DNA of 64,000 nt from Pseudoalteromonas piscicida (GCF_002208135.1 NZ_CP021646.1:3164001-3228000); one strand, 5' to 3'; counted from the stretch's first letter, positions 29,700 through 40,913 are shown. The notes: generated by a model not told the origin, from the letters alone. Made by a program: numbers and translations.

Positions 29700-30181
29700 G
29701 TTTAAACCGTTTCACTCTGTGTATTGGCTGACCCACACCTCTAAACTAAAGTTATTAAGACTGGGTCGCGCTTGTCCTGTTGGCGACAAAAGCGTTCCTA
29801 AATTACGGTTTTCATTTTGCCAATTTAGGAGTGAGCATTTTGTATCTTGCCGAGTTAAAATTATGCCCTATCATACCAGACTCTTTGTTTCTGCAAACCT
29901 TATTGGGTAAATAATACCTAGTTCAATTGCAAGAAACCTTTACTGTTAGGCGTAAGCGTACCGTTGCAAGTGATAAAGTTTAGTTGACACCTAGCTCGGC
30001 TCATCTATTCGAGCATAGAGCTAAGCGCTTTCGACAACAAATGTTGGTACTTTTGGATTTCTCAAAAATTTGTCTCTGATATACTTAGTAGACTGAGAAA
30101 CCACCAGTACGGAGTAACTTGACTCCGTATTATCCCGATATGGCGGTTATTTTTTATTTTTCAACCTTGGGAAGTAAGTCA
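29700..30181. other. Divergent secA/dciA intergenic region
   Basis: 482 bases between the two divergent genes. It contains an 8-bp perfect inverted repeat CCTAAATT/AATTTAGG (29797-29804, 29822-29829) in the secA leader. A TATACT (30080-30085) could be the dciA -10, but no good -35 accompanies it. No gene is evident. Confidence 0.55.
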
Positions 30182-30667
30182 TTGACTAAAAATCGCTACA
30201 ATCCAAAACCACTTGATGAAGTGATGGGTGGATGGTCAGATAAACTCAATCAGTATGGCCAAAAAAGTGCTCAAGCGGCACAATTACAGAGCTGTCTGGA
30301 AGAGACACTCGGGGCAATTTTGAGTAAAAAGTGCCGCGTAGCCCACTATCGAGATGGCACACTGACGATAGAAGCAGCCTCCGCTACGCTTGCTACTCGG
30401 TTAAACTTTATGAAAATGGATATTCTCAGTGCATTTAGAAAAGTTGGGTTGCACGATTGTGCACTAGTGAAAATCACCACCAACCCAGAAGCTCAGCAGC
30501 GCCTCACCAACAAGGTAGAATCCCAATCATCGACCTATCAAGCGAATAGAAGTATGAGCCAAGCCACTGGCGAGCATTTGCTTGCGCTGGCGCAATCCGC
30601 GCCACCGTCGCTCAAGGCAAAACTAGAAAAACTCGCTAAACACGCAAACACCGCGCAAAAAAAATGA
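30182..30667 (+). CDS. dciA: DciA, DnaB helicase loader/regulator (DUF721)
   Basis: About 161 residues of the DUF721/DciA family, the ancestral bacterial loader of the DnaB replicative helicase. The KH-like core (about 30-105) includes KCRVAHYRDGTLTIEAAS and ATLATRLNFMKMDIL; the C-terminus is helical and Lys rich. I place the start at TTG 30182 because GGGAAGTAAG lies 8 bases upstream and the following residues (TKNRYNPKPL) fit the family. A longer TTG start at 30119 and an ATG at 30140 are possible but lack a comparable ribosome site. Confidence 0.85.
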   Translation: MTKNRYNPKPLDEVMGGWSDKLNQYGQKSAQAAQLQSCLEETLGAILSKKCRVAHYRDGTLTIEAASATLATRLNFMKMDILSAFRKVGLHDCALVKITTNPEAQQRLTNKVESQSSTYQANRSMSQATGEHLLALAQSAPPSLKAKLEKLAKHANTAQKK

Positions 30668-30687
30668 CGCCGTAGCGTCATTTTTTA
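30661..30687. terminator. Bidirectional terminator between dciA and lpxC
   Basis: Perfect 10-bp stem AAAATGACGC/GCGTCATTTT (30661-30670, 30675-30684) with A and T runs on both sides. It begins inside the last codons of dciA and lies about 25 bases past the lpxC stop, so it serves both convergent genes. Confidence 0.88.
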
Positions 30688-30711
30688 TCAAATTGTATTA
30701 GCCTGAAGGAG

Positions 30712-31635
30712 TTATGCCGTTGCGGTATTGATACCCGCTTCCATTCCTGGTGCTGGCATACTGACTGGCTCTTCGAATGTTGCCCATTCCCATGCTGACT
30801 CAGTTGCCATGATTTCACGAAGCAACATATTGTTTAGGCCGTGGCCCGACTTATAGCATGAAATCTTACCTAAGATGTTGTGACCTGCCATAAACATATC
30901 ACCAACACAGTCTAAGATTTTGTGTTTAACAAACTCATCCGCATAGCGCAGACCATCTGGGTTTAATACTTTAAACTGGTCTAAAACAACTGCATTGTCC
31001 ATACTGCCACCTAAGGCTAGATTGTTTGCATGCATGTATTCGATATCACGCATAAAACCAAAAGTACGCGCACGACTGATTTCTTCAGTAAAGCTTTGAG
31101 CGGTAATGTCTAATCCAATACGTTGGCGGCTAGCATTGATCGCAGGGTGATTGAAGTCGATTTCAAAGTCGATGTGGAAACCATCGTAAGGTTCAATTTC
31201 AGCCCACTTGTCACCATCTTCAACACGCACTTTTTCTTTGATGCGAATAAAGCGCTTGGCAGCGTTTTGCTCTTCAATACCGCCTTTTTGAATTAAGTAG
31301 ATGAATGGCAATGCACTGCCATCCATAATAGGCACTTCGGCGCTGTCTAGCTCTACGATAAGATTATCAATCCCAAGCGCAGCTACCGCGGCAATCAAAT
31401 GCTCGGTAGTAGACAAGCGAACGCCGTCTTTATTTGTTAAACACGTACACAGTTGCGTGTCGCCCACAGCTTCCGGTGTTGTTTCAAAATCAACAACTGG
31501 GTCTAGATCAACGCGGCGAAATACAACACCTGTATTCACACCAGCTGGTCGGAGAGTGATCGTGACCTTTTCACCTTTGTGTAAACCTACACCTGTGGCT
31601 TTAACGACTTGTGCAATCGTACGTTGTTTAATCAT
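30712..31635 (-). CDS. lpxC: LpxC, UDP-3-O-acyl-N-acetylglucosamine deacetylase
   Basis: About 307 residues. First committed step of lipid A synthesis, zinc dependent. Visible landmarks are [13 protein letters not shown] (about 14-26), [17 protein letters not shown] containing the first zinc His, and [16 protein letters not shown] with the remaining ligands His and Asp. The start MIKQRTIAQ at 31635 is the family start; an ATG 4 codons upstream is less likely. Last gene of the dcw cluster. Confidence 0.98.
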   Translation of the reverse strand: MIKQRTIAQVVKATGVGLHKGEKVTITLRPAGVNTGVVFRRVDLDPVVDFETTPEAVGDTQLCTCLTNKDGVRLSTTEHLIAAVAALGIDNLIVELDSAEVPIMDGSALPFIYLIQKGGIEEQNAAKRFIRIKEKVRVEDGDKWAEIEPYDGFHIDFEIDFNHPAINASRQRIGLDITAQSFTEEISRARTFGFMRDIEYMHANNLALGGSMDNAVVLDQFKVLNPDGLRYADEFVKHKILDCVGDMFMAGHNILGKISCYKSGHGLNNMLLREIMATESAWEWATFEEPVSMPAPGMEAGINTATA

Positions 31636-31723
31636 ATATTCGCCCACTTAAATTCTAGATAGGCGGCGGAGTATAACATAGTTCCACCAAACTGCCAATC
31701 TCTGTTTGTTTTTTATACCAACT

Positions 31724-32968
31724 TTAGTCTGACTGTTTACGTAAAAAAGCCGGAATATCGAAGTAGTCACCTTTTTCTTTACTGTCTTTGCCTTTCGCGC
31801 TTGTTGAACTAGAAGGCTGTTGCGATTTCTGCTCTTGCACTTGTGGTGCTGGCGCTTCAGCTGGCTGCTCAGGTTCTGCCGCCGACGTTTGTGGTTGCGT
31901 AAAGCTTGGCACATACATGCTTGTTTGTGAGCTAGTTTGTGAACCACCTACCGCGTCCGAGCCAGAAGCTTGCCTAAAGCCATTGTCTACAATACCAAAC
32001 TGCGGACGACGGTCACCGCCTAGGCCTGTAGCAACTACGGTTACTCTTAGCTCTTCGCTCATTTCAGGGTCAATAACAGCACCCACTACCACAGTCGCGT
32101 TCTCAGACGCCAACGCTTTAACATGGTTACCAACGACCTCAAACTCTTCGATAGTAATGTCCATGCCAGCCGTGATGTTTACCAAAATACCTTTCGCGCC
32201 AGTTAGGTCAACATCTTCTAAAAGCGGGCTAGAAATCGCCGCTTCCGCTGCTTCTTGTGCACGATCAGGACCTGTTGCCGAAGCCGTTCCCATCATTGCA
32301 GTACCCATTGCTGACATTACGGTTCTAACATCCGCAAAGTCAACGTTGATTAGACCTGAACGTGTGATCAGCTCTGCAATGCCTTGTACCGCACCATAAA
32401 GCACGTCATTTGCCTTAGCGAAGGCATCTAGCAGTGTAGTCCCTTTACCAAGAACTTTAAGCAATTTGTTGTTTGGAATTGTAATAAGTGAGTCTACAAT
32501 TTCTGACAACTCAGCAATACCTTGCTCAGCCGCAGCCATACGCTTTTTACCTTCAAGATCGAAAGGACGCGTTACTACAGCCACAGTCAGAATACCAAGT
32601 TCTTTTGCTGCGCGTGCAACAACAGGTGCGGCACCGGTACCTGTACCGCCGCCCATACCGGCTGCGATAAATACCATGTCTGCACCTTCAAGGCTGCTCT
32701 TGATGGTTTCTAGATCTTCTTCTGCTGCGCTGCGGCCCACTTCTGGGTTCGCGCCGGCTCCTAGACCTGAGGTAATTTGAGTACCCAGCTGTACAGTAAT
32801 ATCCGCTGAAGAACGACGTAACGCTTGTGCGTCAGTATTCGCTACGATAAAACGTACACCTTCAATTTCTTGGTTTACCATGTGTTCTACGGCGTTACCG
32901 CCGCCGCCACCGACACCGATGACTTTAATGACAGCTTCTTCGCTGTGCTGTTCCATAATATCAAACAT
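31724..32968 (-). CDS. ftsZ: Cell division protein FtsZ
   Basis: About 414 residues. The tubulin-like GTPase has [13 protein letters not shown], the [10 protein letters not shown] signature (about 103-112) and the NVDFADV synergy-loop region. A long Gln/Ser/Pro-rich linker then leads to the conserved C-terminal peptide [10 protein letters not shown] that binds FtsA and ZipA. The start at 32968 follows GGAGAG at 9 bases; a GTG two codons upstream is rejected. Confidence 0.99.
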   Translation of the reverse strand: MFDIMEQHSEEAVIKVIGVGGGGGNAVEHMVNQEIEGVRFIVANTDAQALRRSSADITVQLGTQITSGLGAGANPEVGRSAAEEDLETIKSSLEGADMVFIAAGMGGGTGTGAAPVVARAAKELGILTVAVVTRPFDLEGKKRMAAAEQGIAELSEIVDSLITIPNNKLLKVLGKGTTLLDAFAKANDVLYGAVQGIAELITRSGLINVDFADVRTVMSAMGTAMMGTASATGPDRAQEAAEAAISSPLLEDVDLTGAKGILVNITAGMDITIEEFEVVGNHVKALASENATVVVGAVIDPEMSEELRVTVVATGLGGDRRPQFGIVDNGFRQASGSDAVGGSQTSSQTSMYVPSFTQPQTSAAEPEQPAEAPAPQVQEQKSQQPSSSTSAKGKDSKEKGDYFDIPAFLRKQSD

Positions 32969-32989
32969 CTTCACTCTCCGACTTGAGTA

Positions 32990-34222
32990 TTAAAACTCGC
33001 CTTGGAACCATTTTGTAACACGGTTCCACCAACTCCCCTCTGCATCTACCTTCGACTTCTGTGCATTCATCGATTGTAGTGATCGGCCGTATTGTAACAA
33101 ACCTACCGCCGTTGCATATGCAGGGTCATCCACATAATCTGTTAATCCCTTTATGCCAATTGGTTTCCCTATTCTTACCGGCATTTGGAATATATCTTCT
33201 GCAACTTCTTGTGCACCTTGCATCTTGGCACTACCGCCAGTGATAACAAGACCTGCCGCTATTTGATCTTCAAAACCTGAGCGACGTAATTCTTCTTGTG
33301 CAAGCTCAAACAGTTCTCTAAATCTTGGCTCTACCACTTCAGACAAAGTATGGCGAGACATGACCCGAGCAGGACGTCCACCAACACTTGGTACTTCGAT
33401 GGTTTCTTCACTTGACGCCATTTGGCTCGACGCGAAGGCATATTGTACTTTTAGAGACTCGGCATGCGAAATAGGTGTTCTAAATATTTTTGCTATATCA
33501 CCAGTTACCTGATTACCCGCAACCGGGATCACGGCAGTATGGCGCAGTGCACCATTAACATAAATCGCAATATCCATGGTGCCACCACCAATATCTAATA
33601 CTGCAACACCAAGCTCTTTTTCATCTTCAGTTAACACCGAATAACATGATGCCAAGGCGTTAAACGTTAATTGGTCTACCTGCAAACCACAACGTTCAAC
33701 ACATTTTTCAATATTTTTCGCCATATCATTCGAGCACGTGATGATATGTGCTTTCGCTTCCATCCTAACACCACTCATACCCAGAGGGTTTTTGATCCCC
33801 TCTTGCATGTCGATGCTATATTCTTGCGGCAATGAATGCAGCATTTTGCGTTCAGCAGACATAGGTACAGAGCGCGCAATGTGAATAACATTGGCTATAT
33901 CATCGTCTGTGACTTCAGCGTTGTTTATTGCCACCACGCCACTTTCGTTTTGACACTGAATATGTTTGCCTGAGATCCCCAAATAAACCGAGCTTATTCT
34001 ACAATCAGCCATTAGTTCTGCTTCATCTACGGCGCGTTTAATAGACTCAGAAACAAGGTCTAAATCATTTACCCCGCCCTTATCCATGCCGTGAGACTCT
34101 TGGCGTCCAACACCGACAATACTAAGTTGATTGTCCACAGTGATCTCCCCAACTGTGGCGACGACCTTTGATGTGCCAACATCTAATCCAATCACTAAGT
34201 TTCTTTCTGCCGACTTTGTCAT
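32990..34222 (-). CDS. ftsA: Cell division protein FtsA
   Basis: 410 residues. Actin-like ATPase that tethers FtsZ to the membrane: IGLDVGTSKV (phosphate 1), the VLDIGGGTMD region (phosphate 2), VITGGSAKMQG (adenosine motif), and a C-terminal amphipathic helix WWNRVTKWFQGEF that binds membrane. Overlaps the ftsQ stop by 4 bases. Confidence 0.98.
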   Translation of the reverse strand: MTKSAERNLVIGLDVGTSKVVATVGEITVDNQLSIVGVGRQESHGMDKGGVNDLDLVSESIKRAVDEAELMADCRISSVYLGISGKHIQCQNESGVVAINNAEVTDDDIANVIHIARSVPMSAERKMLHSLPQEYSIDMQEGIKNPLGMSGVRMEAKAHIITCSNDMAKNIEKCVERCGLQVDQLTFNALASCYSVLTEDEKELGVAVLDIGGGTMDIAIYVNGALRHTAVIPVAGNQVTGDIAKIFRTPISHAESLKVQYAFASSQMASSEETIEVPSVGGRPARVMSRHTLSEVVEPRFRELFELAQEELRRSGFEDQIAAGLVITGGSAKMQGAQEVAEDIFQMPVRIGKPIGIKGLTDYVDDPAYATAVGLLQYGRSLQSMNAQKSKVDAEGSWWNRVTKWFQGEF

Positions 34223-35004
34223 GCTTCACTCTTGTTATTTTGTTGTTCTTGCTGCTCAGTAGGTTCTTTCCAACTCACTGCCAGTCCCGTGTCGTAGCGT
34301 AAATCAATGACATCTATTACTTTACCTTCGGGGCGTTCCATACGTGGATACACGTCAATAAAACGTTGTACTCGTTTGGCTTTATCTTCACGCCCTAAAT
34401 TTAAGCGGATCCCATTGTCCAACCATAGCTGCCAAGCAAATCGCTCTGAAAGCGCCAAACTTTCCAAAGTAAACTGATTTACTGCCAGCAAGGCTTTAAA
34501 TTGTTTAAATGTTTGCCATGCTTCTTCAGCACTCCCTTCAGGGCCGTATAATTCAGGCAACCCTTGCGGCAATTTGTTACTACTTGCTTGGAACACTTCG
34601 CCATCATCAGTGAGTAACGAATCGCTATTCCAATGCGCAACCGGCTTATGTTCCACGACATATACCTGCAACGTATCCGGCCATTGTTTTCTGACTGATA
34701 CTGTGGCAATCCAAGGTAAAGACTTTACCGCTTTGTGGACTGCTTTTACATCAAGCTCAAAAAAACTATTTAAATCTGCGGTTTTAATTGCCGCTACAAT
34801 GTCATTTTCATTGGTGTAATGCGGCTTACCGAGTACTTTGAGTGTTTTTAGCTGCGCATCATGATGTGCAACTAACCAATCACTTACCCAGTATGTTCCT
34901 CTTATCAATGTAAAAATCACCACAAAGAAGAAGCTAAGTCCCCAAAAAAGGGGCCAGTTCACTCTAGAACTGATCAGCTTCAACCCTGCCAAAAATGCTC
35001 GCAT
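34219..35004 (-). CDS. ftsQ: Cell division protein FtsQ
   Basis: About 261 residues: short cytoplasmic tail, one membrane helix (about 20-38), POTRA domain (about 50-120, VLGKPHYTNENDI onward), then the FtsQ/DivIB beta domain. Links FtsB-FtsL to the divisome. The ATG at 35004 directly follows the ddlB stop; the upstream in-frame Met is inside ddlB and is rejected. Confidence 0.95.
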   Translation of the reverse strand: MRAFLAGLKLISSRVNWPLFWGLSFFFVVIFTLIRGTYWVSDWLVAHHDAQLKTLKVLGKPHYTNENDIVAAIKTADLNSFFELDVKAVHKAVKSLPWIATVSVRKQWPDTLQVYVVEHKPVAHWNSDSLLTDDGEVFQASSNKLPQGLPELYGPEGSAEEAWQTFKQFKALLAVNQFTLESLALSERFAWQLWLDNGIRLNLGREDKAKRVQRFIDVYPRMERPEGKVIDVIDLRYDTGLAVSWKEPTEQQEQQNNKSEA

Positions 35005-35005
35005 A

Positions 35006-35917
35006 TTAAAGCGTTTGCTCCAAAATGCGAACAACTAATTGTTCAAAACTTACACCCGTTGCTTTTGCTGCCATCGGCACCAACGACTTTTCGGTCATAC
35101 CAGGTACGGTATTTACCTCGAGTAGATAGAAATGACCTTGCTCATCTTGCATGGCGTCAACACGTCCCCAACCAGTGGCACCAACCAATTCAAAAGCGTG
35201 CTTTGCCATCACTTGTAATTGCTCAGTGTGTGCAGCGCTAATATCCGCCGGACAATAATACTCTGTACTGTTAACTTGGTACTTCGCTTCATAATCGTAA
35301 AAACCACGAGGCGTACGCATTTCAATAACAGGCAATGCCTCTTTACCGAGCATAGACACGGTAAACTCACGTCCAGTGATCCATTGTTCAACGAGGACTT
35401 GGTCGTCAAACTTAAAAGCATTATTGAGTGCCGCAGTCAAGGTTTCTTCGCTGTCAGCCTGAGCCATACCTATGCTTGAGCCCTCGTGGCTTGGCTTTAC
35501 CATGACTTTACCAAACTCTGCTATCAGCGCCTTAGCATCAAACCCCGTCTCTTTACTTACGACAGCATAAGGTGCCGTACTTAACTTGGCAGACTGAAAT
35601 AGATGCTTACAGCGGACTTTATCCATTGCAAGCGCACTACCAAGTACACCACTTCCTGTATATGGTATTCCCATAAACTCAAGCGCACCTTGAATAGTAC
35701 CATCTTCACCGCCACGGCCATGCAGTGCAATGAATACGCGATCCACACCTAGGTCTTTAAGTTGCCATAAATTACGTTCTGCAGGATCAAAAGCGATTGC
35801 ATCAACGCCTTGATTAACGAAGGCATTTAACACTGCATTACCAGACTTTAGCGACACCTCTCGCTCTGCTGAACTACCGCCAAGTAATACGGCTACTTTT
35901 CCAAACTGACTACTCAT
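35006..35917 (-). CDS. ddlB: D-alanine-D-alanine ligase DdlB
   Basis: 303 residues, ATP-grasp enzyme joining two D-Ala for the peptidoglycan stem. [13 protein letters not shown] near the N-terminus, [12 protein letters not shown] (about 80-91), [11 protein letters not shown] (ATP-binding loop) and [16 protein letters not shown] with metal-binding Glu and Asn. Overlaps murC by 4 bases. Confidence 0.98.
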   Translation of the reverse strand: MSSQFGKVAVLLGGSSAEREVSLKSGNAVLNAFVNQGVDAIAFDPAERNLWQLKDLGVDRVFIALHGRGGEDGTIQGALEFMGIPYTGSGVLGSALAMDKVRCKHLFQSAKLSTAPYAVVSKETGFDAKALIAEFGKVMVKPSHEGSSIGMAQADSEETLTAALNNAFKFDDQVLVEQWITGREFTVSMLGKEALPVIEMRTPRGFYDYEAKYQVNSTEYYCPADISAAHTEQLQVMAKHAFELVGATGWGRVDAMQDEQGHFYLLEVNTVPGMTEKSLVPMAAKATGVSFEQLVVRILEQTL

Positions 35918-37347
35918 AATTCACTCTGTTTTAGCTGCGCTATCGATAGCCCAGTTGCGGCTAACTGCTTCACGATTTGACCAATATTGCCAGCCCCTTG
36001 CGTCAACACTAAATCACCATCTTCCATGGTGTTTGCCAACACTTGCGCCAATTCACTATGGTCGCTGATATGAATAGGTTCAACGCCACGTTGACGGAGG
36101 CTACGACACAAACTTTTACTATCCGCACCGACTATCGGCGCTTCACCGGCACTATATACATCTAACAGCAGCAGTTTATCAACATCGCAAAGCACTTTTA
36201 CGAAATCTTCATATAAATCACGTGTTCGACTGTAGCGATGTGGCTGATAAATCATCACCAAACGCTTATCAGGCCAACCAGACTTCGCCGCTTTTATCGT
36301 CATCGCAACCTCAGACGGGTGGTGGCCATAATCATCAACCAACATCACCTCACCCACTTCATTATTGAATGAGCCGTAATGCTGAAAACGACGCCCTATC
36401 CCTTCGAAATTGGCTAATGCCTGATAAATCGCTTCGTTTTCAATATTGTGATCTTTTGCAACCGCAATAGATGCCAGCGCGTTCAATGCATTGTGCTTAC
36501 CTGGCATATTTAGCGTCACTTCAAGTAACTCACCGTCTTTGGTTCTGACTTTAAAGTGTGATTCGCTTTGTGTTTGCTTGAAGTCCAGTAACTGATAATC
36601 CGCATCGTTAGCCTCACCATACGTGATTGTCGGCCTTGCGAAGCGTGGCAATAATTCTCTCACGACTGGCGAATCGATACACACCACCGCCAAACCATAA
36701 AATGGTAAGTTATGGATAAATTCGATGTAGGTGTCTTTCATTTTTTCAAAGTCACCATCGTAAGTATCCATATGGTCTTCTTCGATATTTGTTACTACCG
36801 ACACCATCGGCTGCAAATGCAAAAATGATGCGTCACTCTCATCCGCTTCCGCGATAAGGTATTCACTGCTACCCACCTTGGCATTACTGCCAGCACTGTT
36901 GAGCAAGCCACCAATAATAAAGGTTGGATCCAGCTCAGCCCGCGCAAAAATACTTGCAATCAGGCTCGTTGTTGTGGTCTTACCATGTGTTCCTGCCACC
37001 GCAATCCCGTGACGAAAACGCATCAACTCAGCGAGCATTTCTGCGCGACGAACGATGGGCGTACGATTTGCCTTCGCCGCTTGGATCTCTGGGTTTTGGT
37101 CGTTGATTGCACTCGATACCACAACCACATCGGCCGTTTTTACATTGTCAGCTTGGTGGCCGATAAAGATCTCGGCCCCCATATTTGCTAATCGCTCTGT
37201 CATCGTACTTTTGGCGATATCTGAGCCTGTAATTCGGTAACCTTCAAAGGCCAGCACTTCTGCAATCCCACCCATACCAGCACCACCAATTCCGATAAAG
37301 TGGATGGTGTTGATACGTCGCATTGCTCTTCTGCTTGAAGCTTCCAT
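35914..37347 (-). CDS. murC: UDP-N-acetylmuramate-L-alanine ligase MurC
   Basis: 477 residues. [19 protein letters not shown]-terminal Rossmann motif, [11 protein letters not shown]-loop (about 120-129), DYGHHPSE and HRYSRTRDL typical of MurC. Adds the first amino acid to UDP-MurNAc. The start at 37347 has AGGAT upstream; an ATG 8 codons in is an alternative. Confidence 0.98.
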   Translation of the reverse strand: MEASSRRAMRRINTIHFIGIGGAGMGGIAEVLAFEGYRITGSDIAKSTMTERLANMGAEIFIGHQADNVKTADVVVVSSAINDQNPEIQAAKANRTPIVRRAEMLAELMRFRHGIAVAGTHGKTTTTSLIASIFARAELDPTFIIGGLLNSAGSNAKVGSSEYLIAEADESDASFLHLQPMVSVVTNIEEDHMDTYDGDFEKMKDTYIEFIHNLPFYGLAVVCIDSPVVRELLPRFARPTITYGEANDADYQLLDFKQTQSESHFKVRTKDGELLEVTLNMPGKHNALNALASIAVAKDHNIENEAIYQALANFEGIGRRFQHYGSFNNEVGEVMLVDDYGHHPSEVAMTIKAAKSGWPDKRLVMIYQPHRYSRTRDLYEDFVKVLCDVDKLLLLDVYSAGEAPIVGADSKSLCRSLRQRGVEPIHISDHSELAQVLANTMEDGDLVLTQGAGNIGQIVKQLAATGLSIAQLKQSEL

Positions 37348-37355
37348 TTAATATC

Positions 37356-38423
37356 CTAGTTCGATAATTCTGTACAAATTTGGGCAACTTTCGACGTTGC
37401 CTCCGACTTACCGCATTGTCTCGCTTTTGCAGCCATCGTCGCAATCTTTTGCGGCTCAATAACAAGTGGTTTTAGTGTAGCTGCCAACGTTTCTGCCGTA
37501 AGTGCAGATTGCTGCAATATATACGCAGCCCCGGCCGACACTAAAAATTGCGCATTAGCCGTTTGATGATCGTCAACGGCATGTGGGAAAGGCACAAAAA
37601 CCGCAGCTTTCCCAGCAGCGGCTATTTCACTCACAGTTAAAGCGCCTGCACGGCAAATAACCAGATCAGCCCAAGCGTATGCGGCATCCATATCATGAAT
37701 GAACTCGCTGACCTCAGCATTAATGCCTGCACTTTCATATCGTTGTTGTGTATCGTCTTGGTTATGTTTACCGCTTTGATGGCGAATAGTTAATGCGATA
37801 CTAGCCACCTGTTGCTGAAGTAACTTAAGCCCTTCTGGCACTGTTTCATTCAGTGCTTTTGCACCTAGTGAGCCACCAACAATTAATAGGTTTAACGGCA
37901 CCGAAATGGGTTTATCGCTAATGTCAGCAACACTTGCACGCACTGGATTCCCCACAACCTGAGCGAGCTTTTCACTGAATGCGCCTGGAAAACCAGCCAA
38001 TACGCGACTTGCAATTTTCGCCAACAACTTGTTGCTCATACCCGCAACCGCGTTTTGCTCATGGATCACCAAAGGGATCCCAAGCAGTTTCGCGGCGACA
38101 CCTACAGGGCCTGTTACATATCCTCCCATAGCTAATACCACATCAGGTTTACGCTGTTGTAAAATACGCTTTGCTGCGAGTACCGCTTTTAACACCATAA
38201 ATGGGGCGCTCAGCAATCGTTTGACTCCGTTACCACGGACGCCTTTCATGGCAATGAAATCAATTTCAAAACCGTAACGCGGCACGACATCAGCCTCCAT
38301 TCTGTCAGCAGTGCCAACCCAGCTGACTTGCCAAGCCTGCGTCTGTAAAAATTGTGCCACTGCAATACCTGGAAAAATATGTCCACCTGTACCGCCCGCG
38401 ACCACTAGAAGACGTTTTGTCAT
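37356..38423 (-). CDS. murG: MurG, lipid II-forming GlcNAc transferase
   Basis: 355 residues, GT28 family. GGTGGHIFPGIAVA near the N-terminus (G loop), HEQNAVAGMSNKLLA (about 120-134), GGSLGAKALNETVP, and CRAGALTVSEIAAAG for the sugar donor. Makes lipid II from lipid I on the inner face of the membrane. Overlaps ftsW by 4 bases. Confidence 0.98.
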   Translation of the reverse strand: MTKRLLVVAGGTGGHIFPGIAVAQFLQTQAWQVSWVGTADRMEADVVPRYGFEIDFIAMKGVRGNGVKRLLSAPFMVLKAVLAAKRILQQRKPDVVLAMGGYVTGPVGVAAKLLGIPLVIHEQNAVAGMSNKLLAKIASRVLAGFPGAFSEKLAQVVGNPVRASVADISDKPISVPLNLLIVGGSLGAKALNETVPEGLKLLQQQVASIALTIRHQSGKHNQDDTQQRYESAGINAEVSEFIHDMDAAYAWADLVICRAGALTVSEIAAAGKAAVFVPFPHAVDDHQTANAQFLVSAGAAYILQQSALTAETLAATLKPLVIEPQKIATMAAKARQCGKSEATSKVAQICTELSN

Positions 38424-39595
38424 CGTCTACCTCCACGGGATGTTGCCTGCCTTGTCGACATTTTTGTCTCAAAGTCTATGCGCTGTAAAATGCCTGCCGC
38501 GATTGTCATCACCCAAAGGCTAGAGCCACCATAAGAAACAAACGGCAGCGTTAAGCCTTTAGTGGGTAAAATGCCAGCGCTCGCACCAATATTAACGACC
38601 GCCTGAAAGGCAAACCAAATACCAATACCCAAAGCAAAATACCCTTCGTATTCTTTGCCTGCTTTAAGGGCCTTTTGCCCGATAAAGAGCGCTCGCGTAA
38701 CCAAGACACCGAGTAAAATAATGATGCTGAATACACCAATAAAGCCGAGCTCTTCGGCTATTACAGCAAAAATAAAGTCGTTATGTGCTTCCGGTAAATA
38801 CTGTAGTTTTTGAATGCTGTTGCCTAGACCTTGACCAAACCAACCGCCTTGGCCATATGCCATTAGCGATTGTACCAATTGATAACCGGCACCGAATGGA
38901 TCTTCCCAAGGATTTAAAAAGCCCACGACACGCTTCATACGATATGGCTCAATGATGATAAGCAGCACAACTAAAGATACGCCGGTAAGCATTAATGTAA
39001 AAAACTGCCAAAGTCTTGCACCGGCTAAAAACAAAAGGCCAACGGTCGTCACAAACATCACAACCACAGTGCCTAAATCCGGCTGCATCAAAATTAAGAA
39101 CGCATATGCCGCAAACACAATCATTGGCTTAGCGAAGCCTTTAATGTTTTCTTGTACTTCATCGCGTTTACGTACTAAGTAGCCGGCAATATAGCTGAAG
39201 AAAAATAACTTAGATGCCTCCGCAACTTGCAAACCAAAAGGACCAAGCGGGATCCAGCGTCTTGCACCATTTACTTCGCGACCAATAATGAGTACCGCCA
39301 CTAACAGTACCAAACCAAAAAGCAGCAAATATGGATTACTGCGTTTCCACCACGTCATTGGCACACTCGTCGCAAACCAAAAGAGAATAAACGAGCCCAC
39401 TAAAAAGATAACGTGACGAATAGTAAAGTGAAAAGGATTATCAAATAGTCGCTCAGCAACCGGCATAGAAGCACTTGTCACCATCACAAATCCCACTCCA
39501 ATAAGCATGAGCATGCAGTACATCAAAGGTACGTCAAATAAGCTCTCGGACTGGCGAGGCGTTAGCGCCTCTTTGATATCAGCGACGTTAATCAA
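38420..39595 (-). CDS. ftsW: FtsW, septal peptidoglycan polymerase (SEDS family)
   Basis: 391 residues with about 10 membrane helices. SEDS signatures include RRWIPLGPFGLQVAEASKLF (about 110-129), the PEAHNDFIFAVIAEELGF loop, and TKGLTLPFVSYGGSSL. FtsW polymerises septal glycan together with FtsI. Overlaps murD by 4 bases. Confidence 0.98.
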   Translation of the reverse strand: MINVADIKEALTPRQSESLFDVPLMYCMLMLIGVGFVMVTSASMPVAERLFDNPFHFTIRHVIFLVGSFILFWFATSVPMTWWKRSNPYLLLFGLVLLVAVLIIGREVNGARRWIPLGPFGLQVAEASKLFFFSYIAGYLVRKRDEVQENIKGFAKPMIVFAAYAFLILMQPDLGTVVVMFVTTVGLLFLAGARLWQFFTLMLTGVSLVVLLIIIEPYRMKRVVGFLNPWEDPFGAGYQLVQSLMAYGQGGWFGQGLGNSIQKLQYLPEAHNDFIFAVIAEELGFIGVFSIIILLGVLVTRALFIGQKALKAGKEYEGYFALGIGIWFAFQAVVNIGASAGILPTKGLTLPFVSYGGSSLWVMTIAAGILQRIDFETKMSTRQATSRGGRR

Positions 39596-40913
39596 GCATG
39601 TTCCTCCACTAAACGGACGAACTCATCTCCACGCGCCATATAGTTTGGATACATGTCTATGCTGGCACAGGCTGGTGCTAGTAGCACAATATCACCATTG
39701 GTCGCTATTGTTTTTGCGGCTAATACTGCTTCTTCGAGATTGTTAACTTGATGGCTATTGCGCAGTAATGGCATAAACTGTGCGCCGTCTTGTCCGAAAC
39801 AAAATAGCGCTTTGCAATGCGCGTTTAGTGGCGTCTTGAGTGGCGAAAGATCTGCACCTTTGGCGTCCCCCCCACGATCAAAATAATATTCTTGCGGCCT
39901 GTCGCCAAAGAATCAATAGCGGCGACCGTCGAGCCAACATTGGTTGCTTTTGAATCGTTGAAGTAACGAACCCCTGCAACATCGGCAACCAACTGACAAC
40001 GATGAGGTAAACCCGTGAAACTTGCAAACGCGGTAGCAAATGCCTGCATAGGCAATTGCATCGGCGCTAATAACGCCAATACTGCCAGAGCATTAAATTG
40101 GTTATGTCGCCCTACCATCGCCAACGTTTTTACTGGTAATAGTGGTGTTTGTTTGTGTGCGAAATGCGGCTCACCATCAAAGGTCATTAAATGGTAATCC
40201 CCCTCAGTGAGGGATACACTGCTGCCTTGCCCATGCTGCGCAAAGGTATAATGATCTTCAGCGTTAAAAACAGTATGTTCGACATGCTGATAAATACGCT
40301 GCTTCGCGCCAATATAAGCTTGAAAATCAGGATAACGATCCATGTGATCTTCAGTAATATTGAGGATCATTGCCGACAGACAAGCGAGACTATGTGTGGT
40401 TTCAAGCTGAAAACTAGACAGCTCTAGCACATAAACGTCATGCGGCTGCTCTAACAATGACAGCACCGACGTGCCAATGTTGCCGCCAAGCCCCACTTTC
40501 AGCCCTGCGGCTTTCAATACTTCTGTCGCCAGCGTAACAACGGTGGACTTACCATTAGAGCCCGTAACGGCAATCACTGGACGAGTATTAAGGCGAGCAA
40601 ATAGCTCAATATCGCCAATGACCTCGACGCCTTCGGCAATGGCCGCGGCAACGCTCTGTTCAAAAAGCGGGACCCCTGGACTGATAATAATCAGATCTGT
40701 TTGCGCCAAAGCGGCATCAGCAAGATTGCCAAATACCGCTTCACATTCAGGTGCGTTGTGACTTAGCCAATCCGAGCCCGGAGGCACAGGACGACTATCA
40801 ACCATTTTTGGATTAATACCGTGCGACAGCAAAAAACGCACAATCCCCTGTCCTGTGACTCCAAGTCCCAGTACCGTGACATGCTTTTTCTGTAATTGCT
40901 CAATATACGTCAT
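39592..40913 (-). pseudogene. murD: UDP-N-acetylmuramoylalanine-D-glutamate ligase MurD, apparent frameshift
   Basis: Adds D-Glu to UDP-MurNAc-L-Ala. The first 353 codons read as a normal MurD: VLGLGVTGQGIVRFLL, GSNGKSTVVTLATEVL P-loop, EDHMDRYPDFQAYIGAKQRI, and the KATNVGSTVAAIDSL region. After LIVGG the frame goes off (TPKVQIFRHSRRH) and stops. Adding one base to the C7 run at 39867-39873 restores DAKGADLSPL and then the normal C-terminus (FCFGQDGAQ ... LAPACASIDM), a 440-residue protein, the expected MurD length. The gene is essential and single copy in such clusters, so I believe the real gene is intact and the shift is a sequence error. Confidence 0.93.

Noticed and set aside
29590..29910. 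Plus-strand open frame across the secA start
   Set aside because: Half of it is antisense to secA, and the rest has no domain, ribosome site or coding character.
30119..30181. N-terminal extension of DciA
   Set aside because: The extra 21 residues start at TTG without a ribosome site, are not typical of the family, and a GGGAAG lies before the later TTG.
39867..39873. Phase variation of murD through the G7 run
   Set aside because: An essential cell-wall gene is not a plausible phase-variable target.
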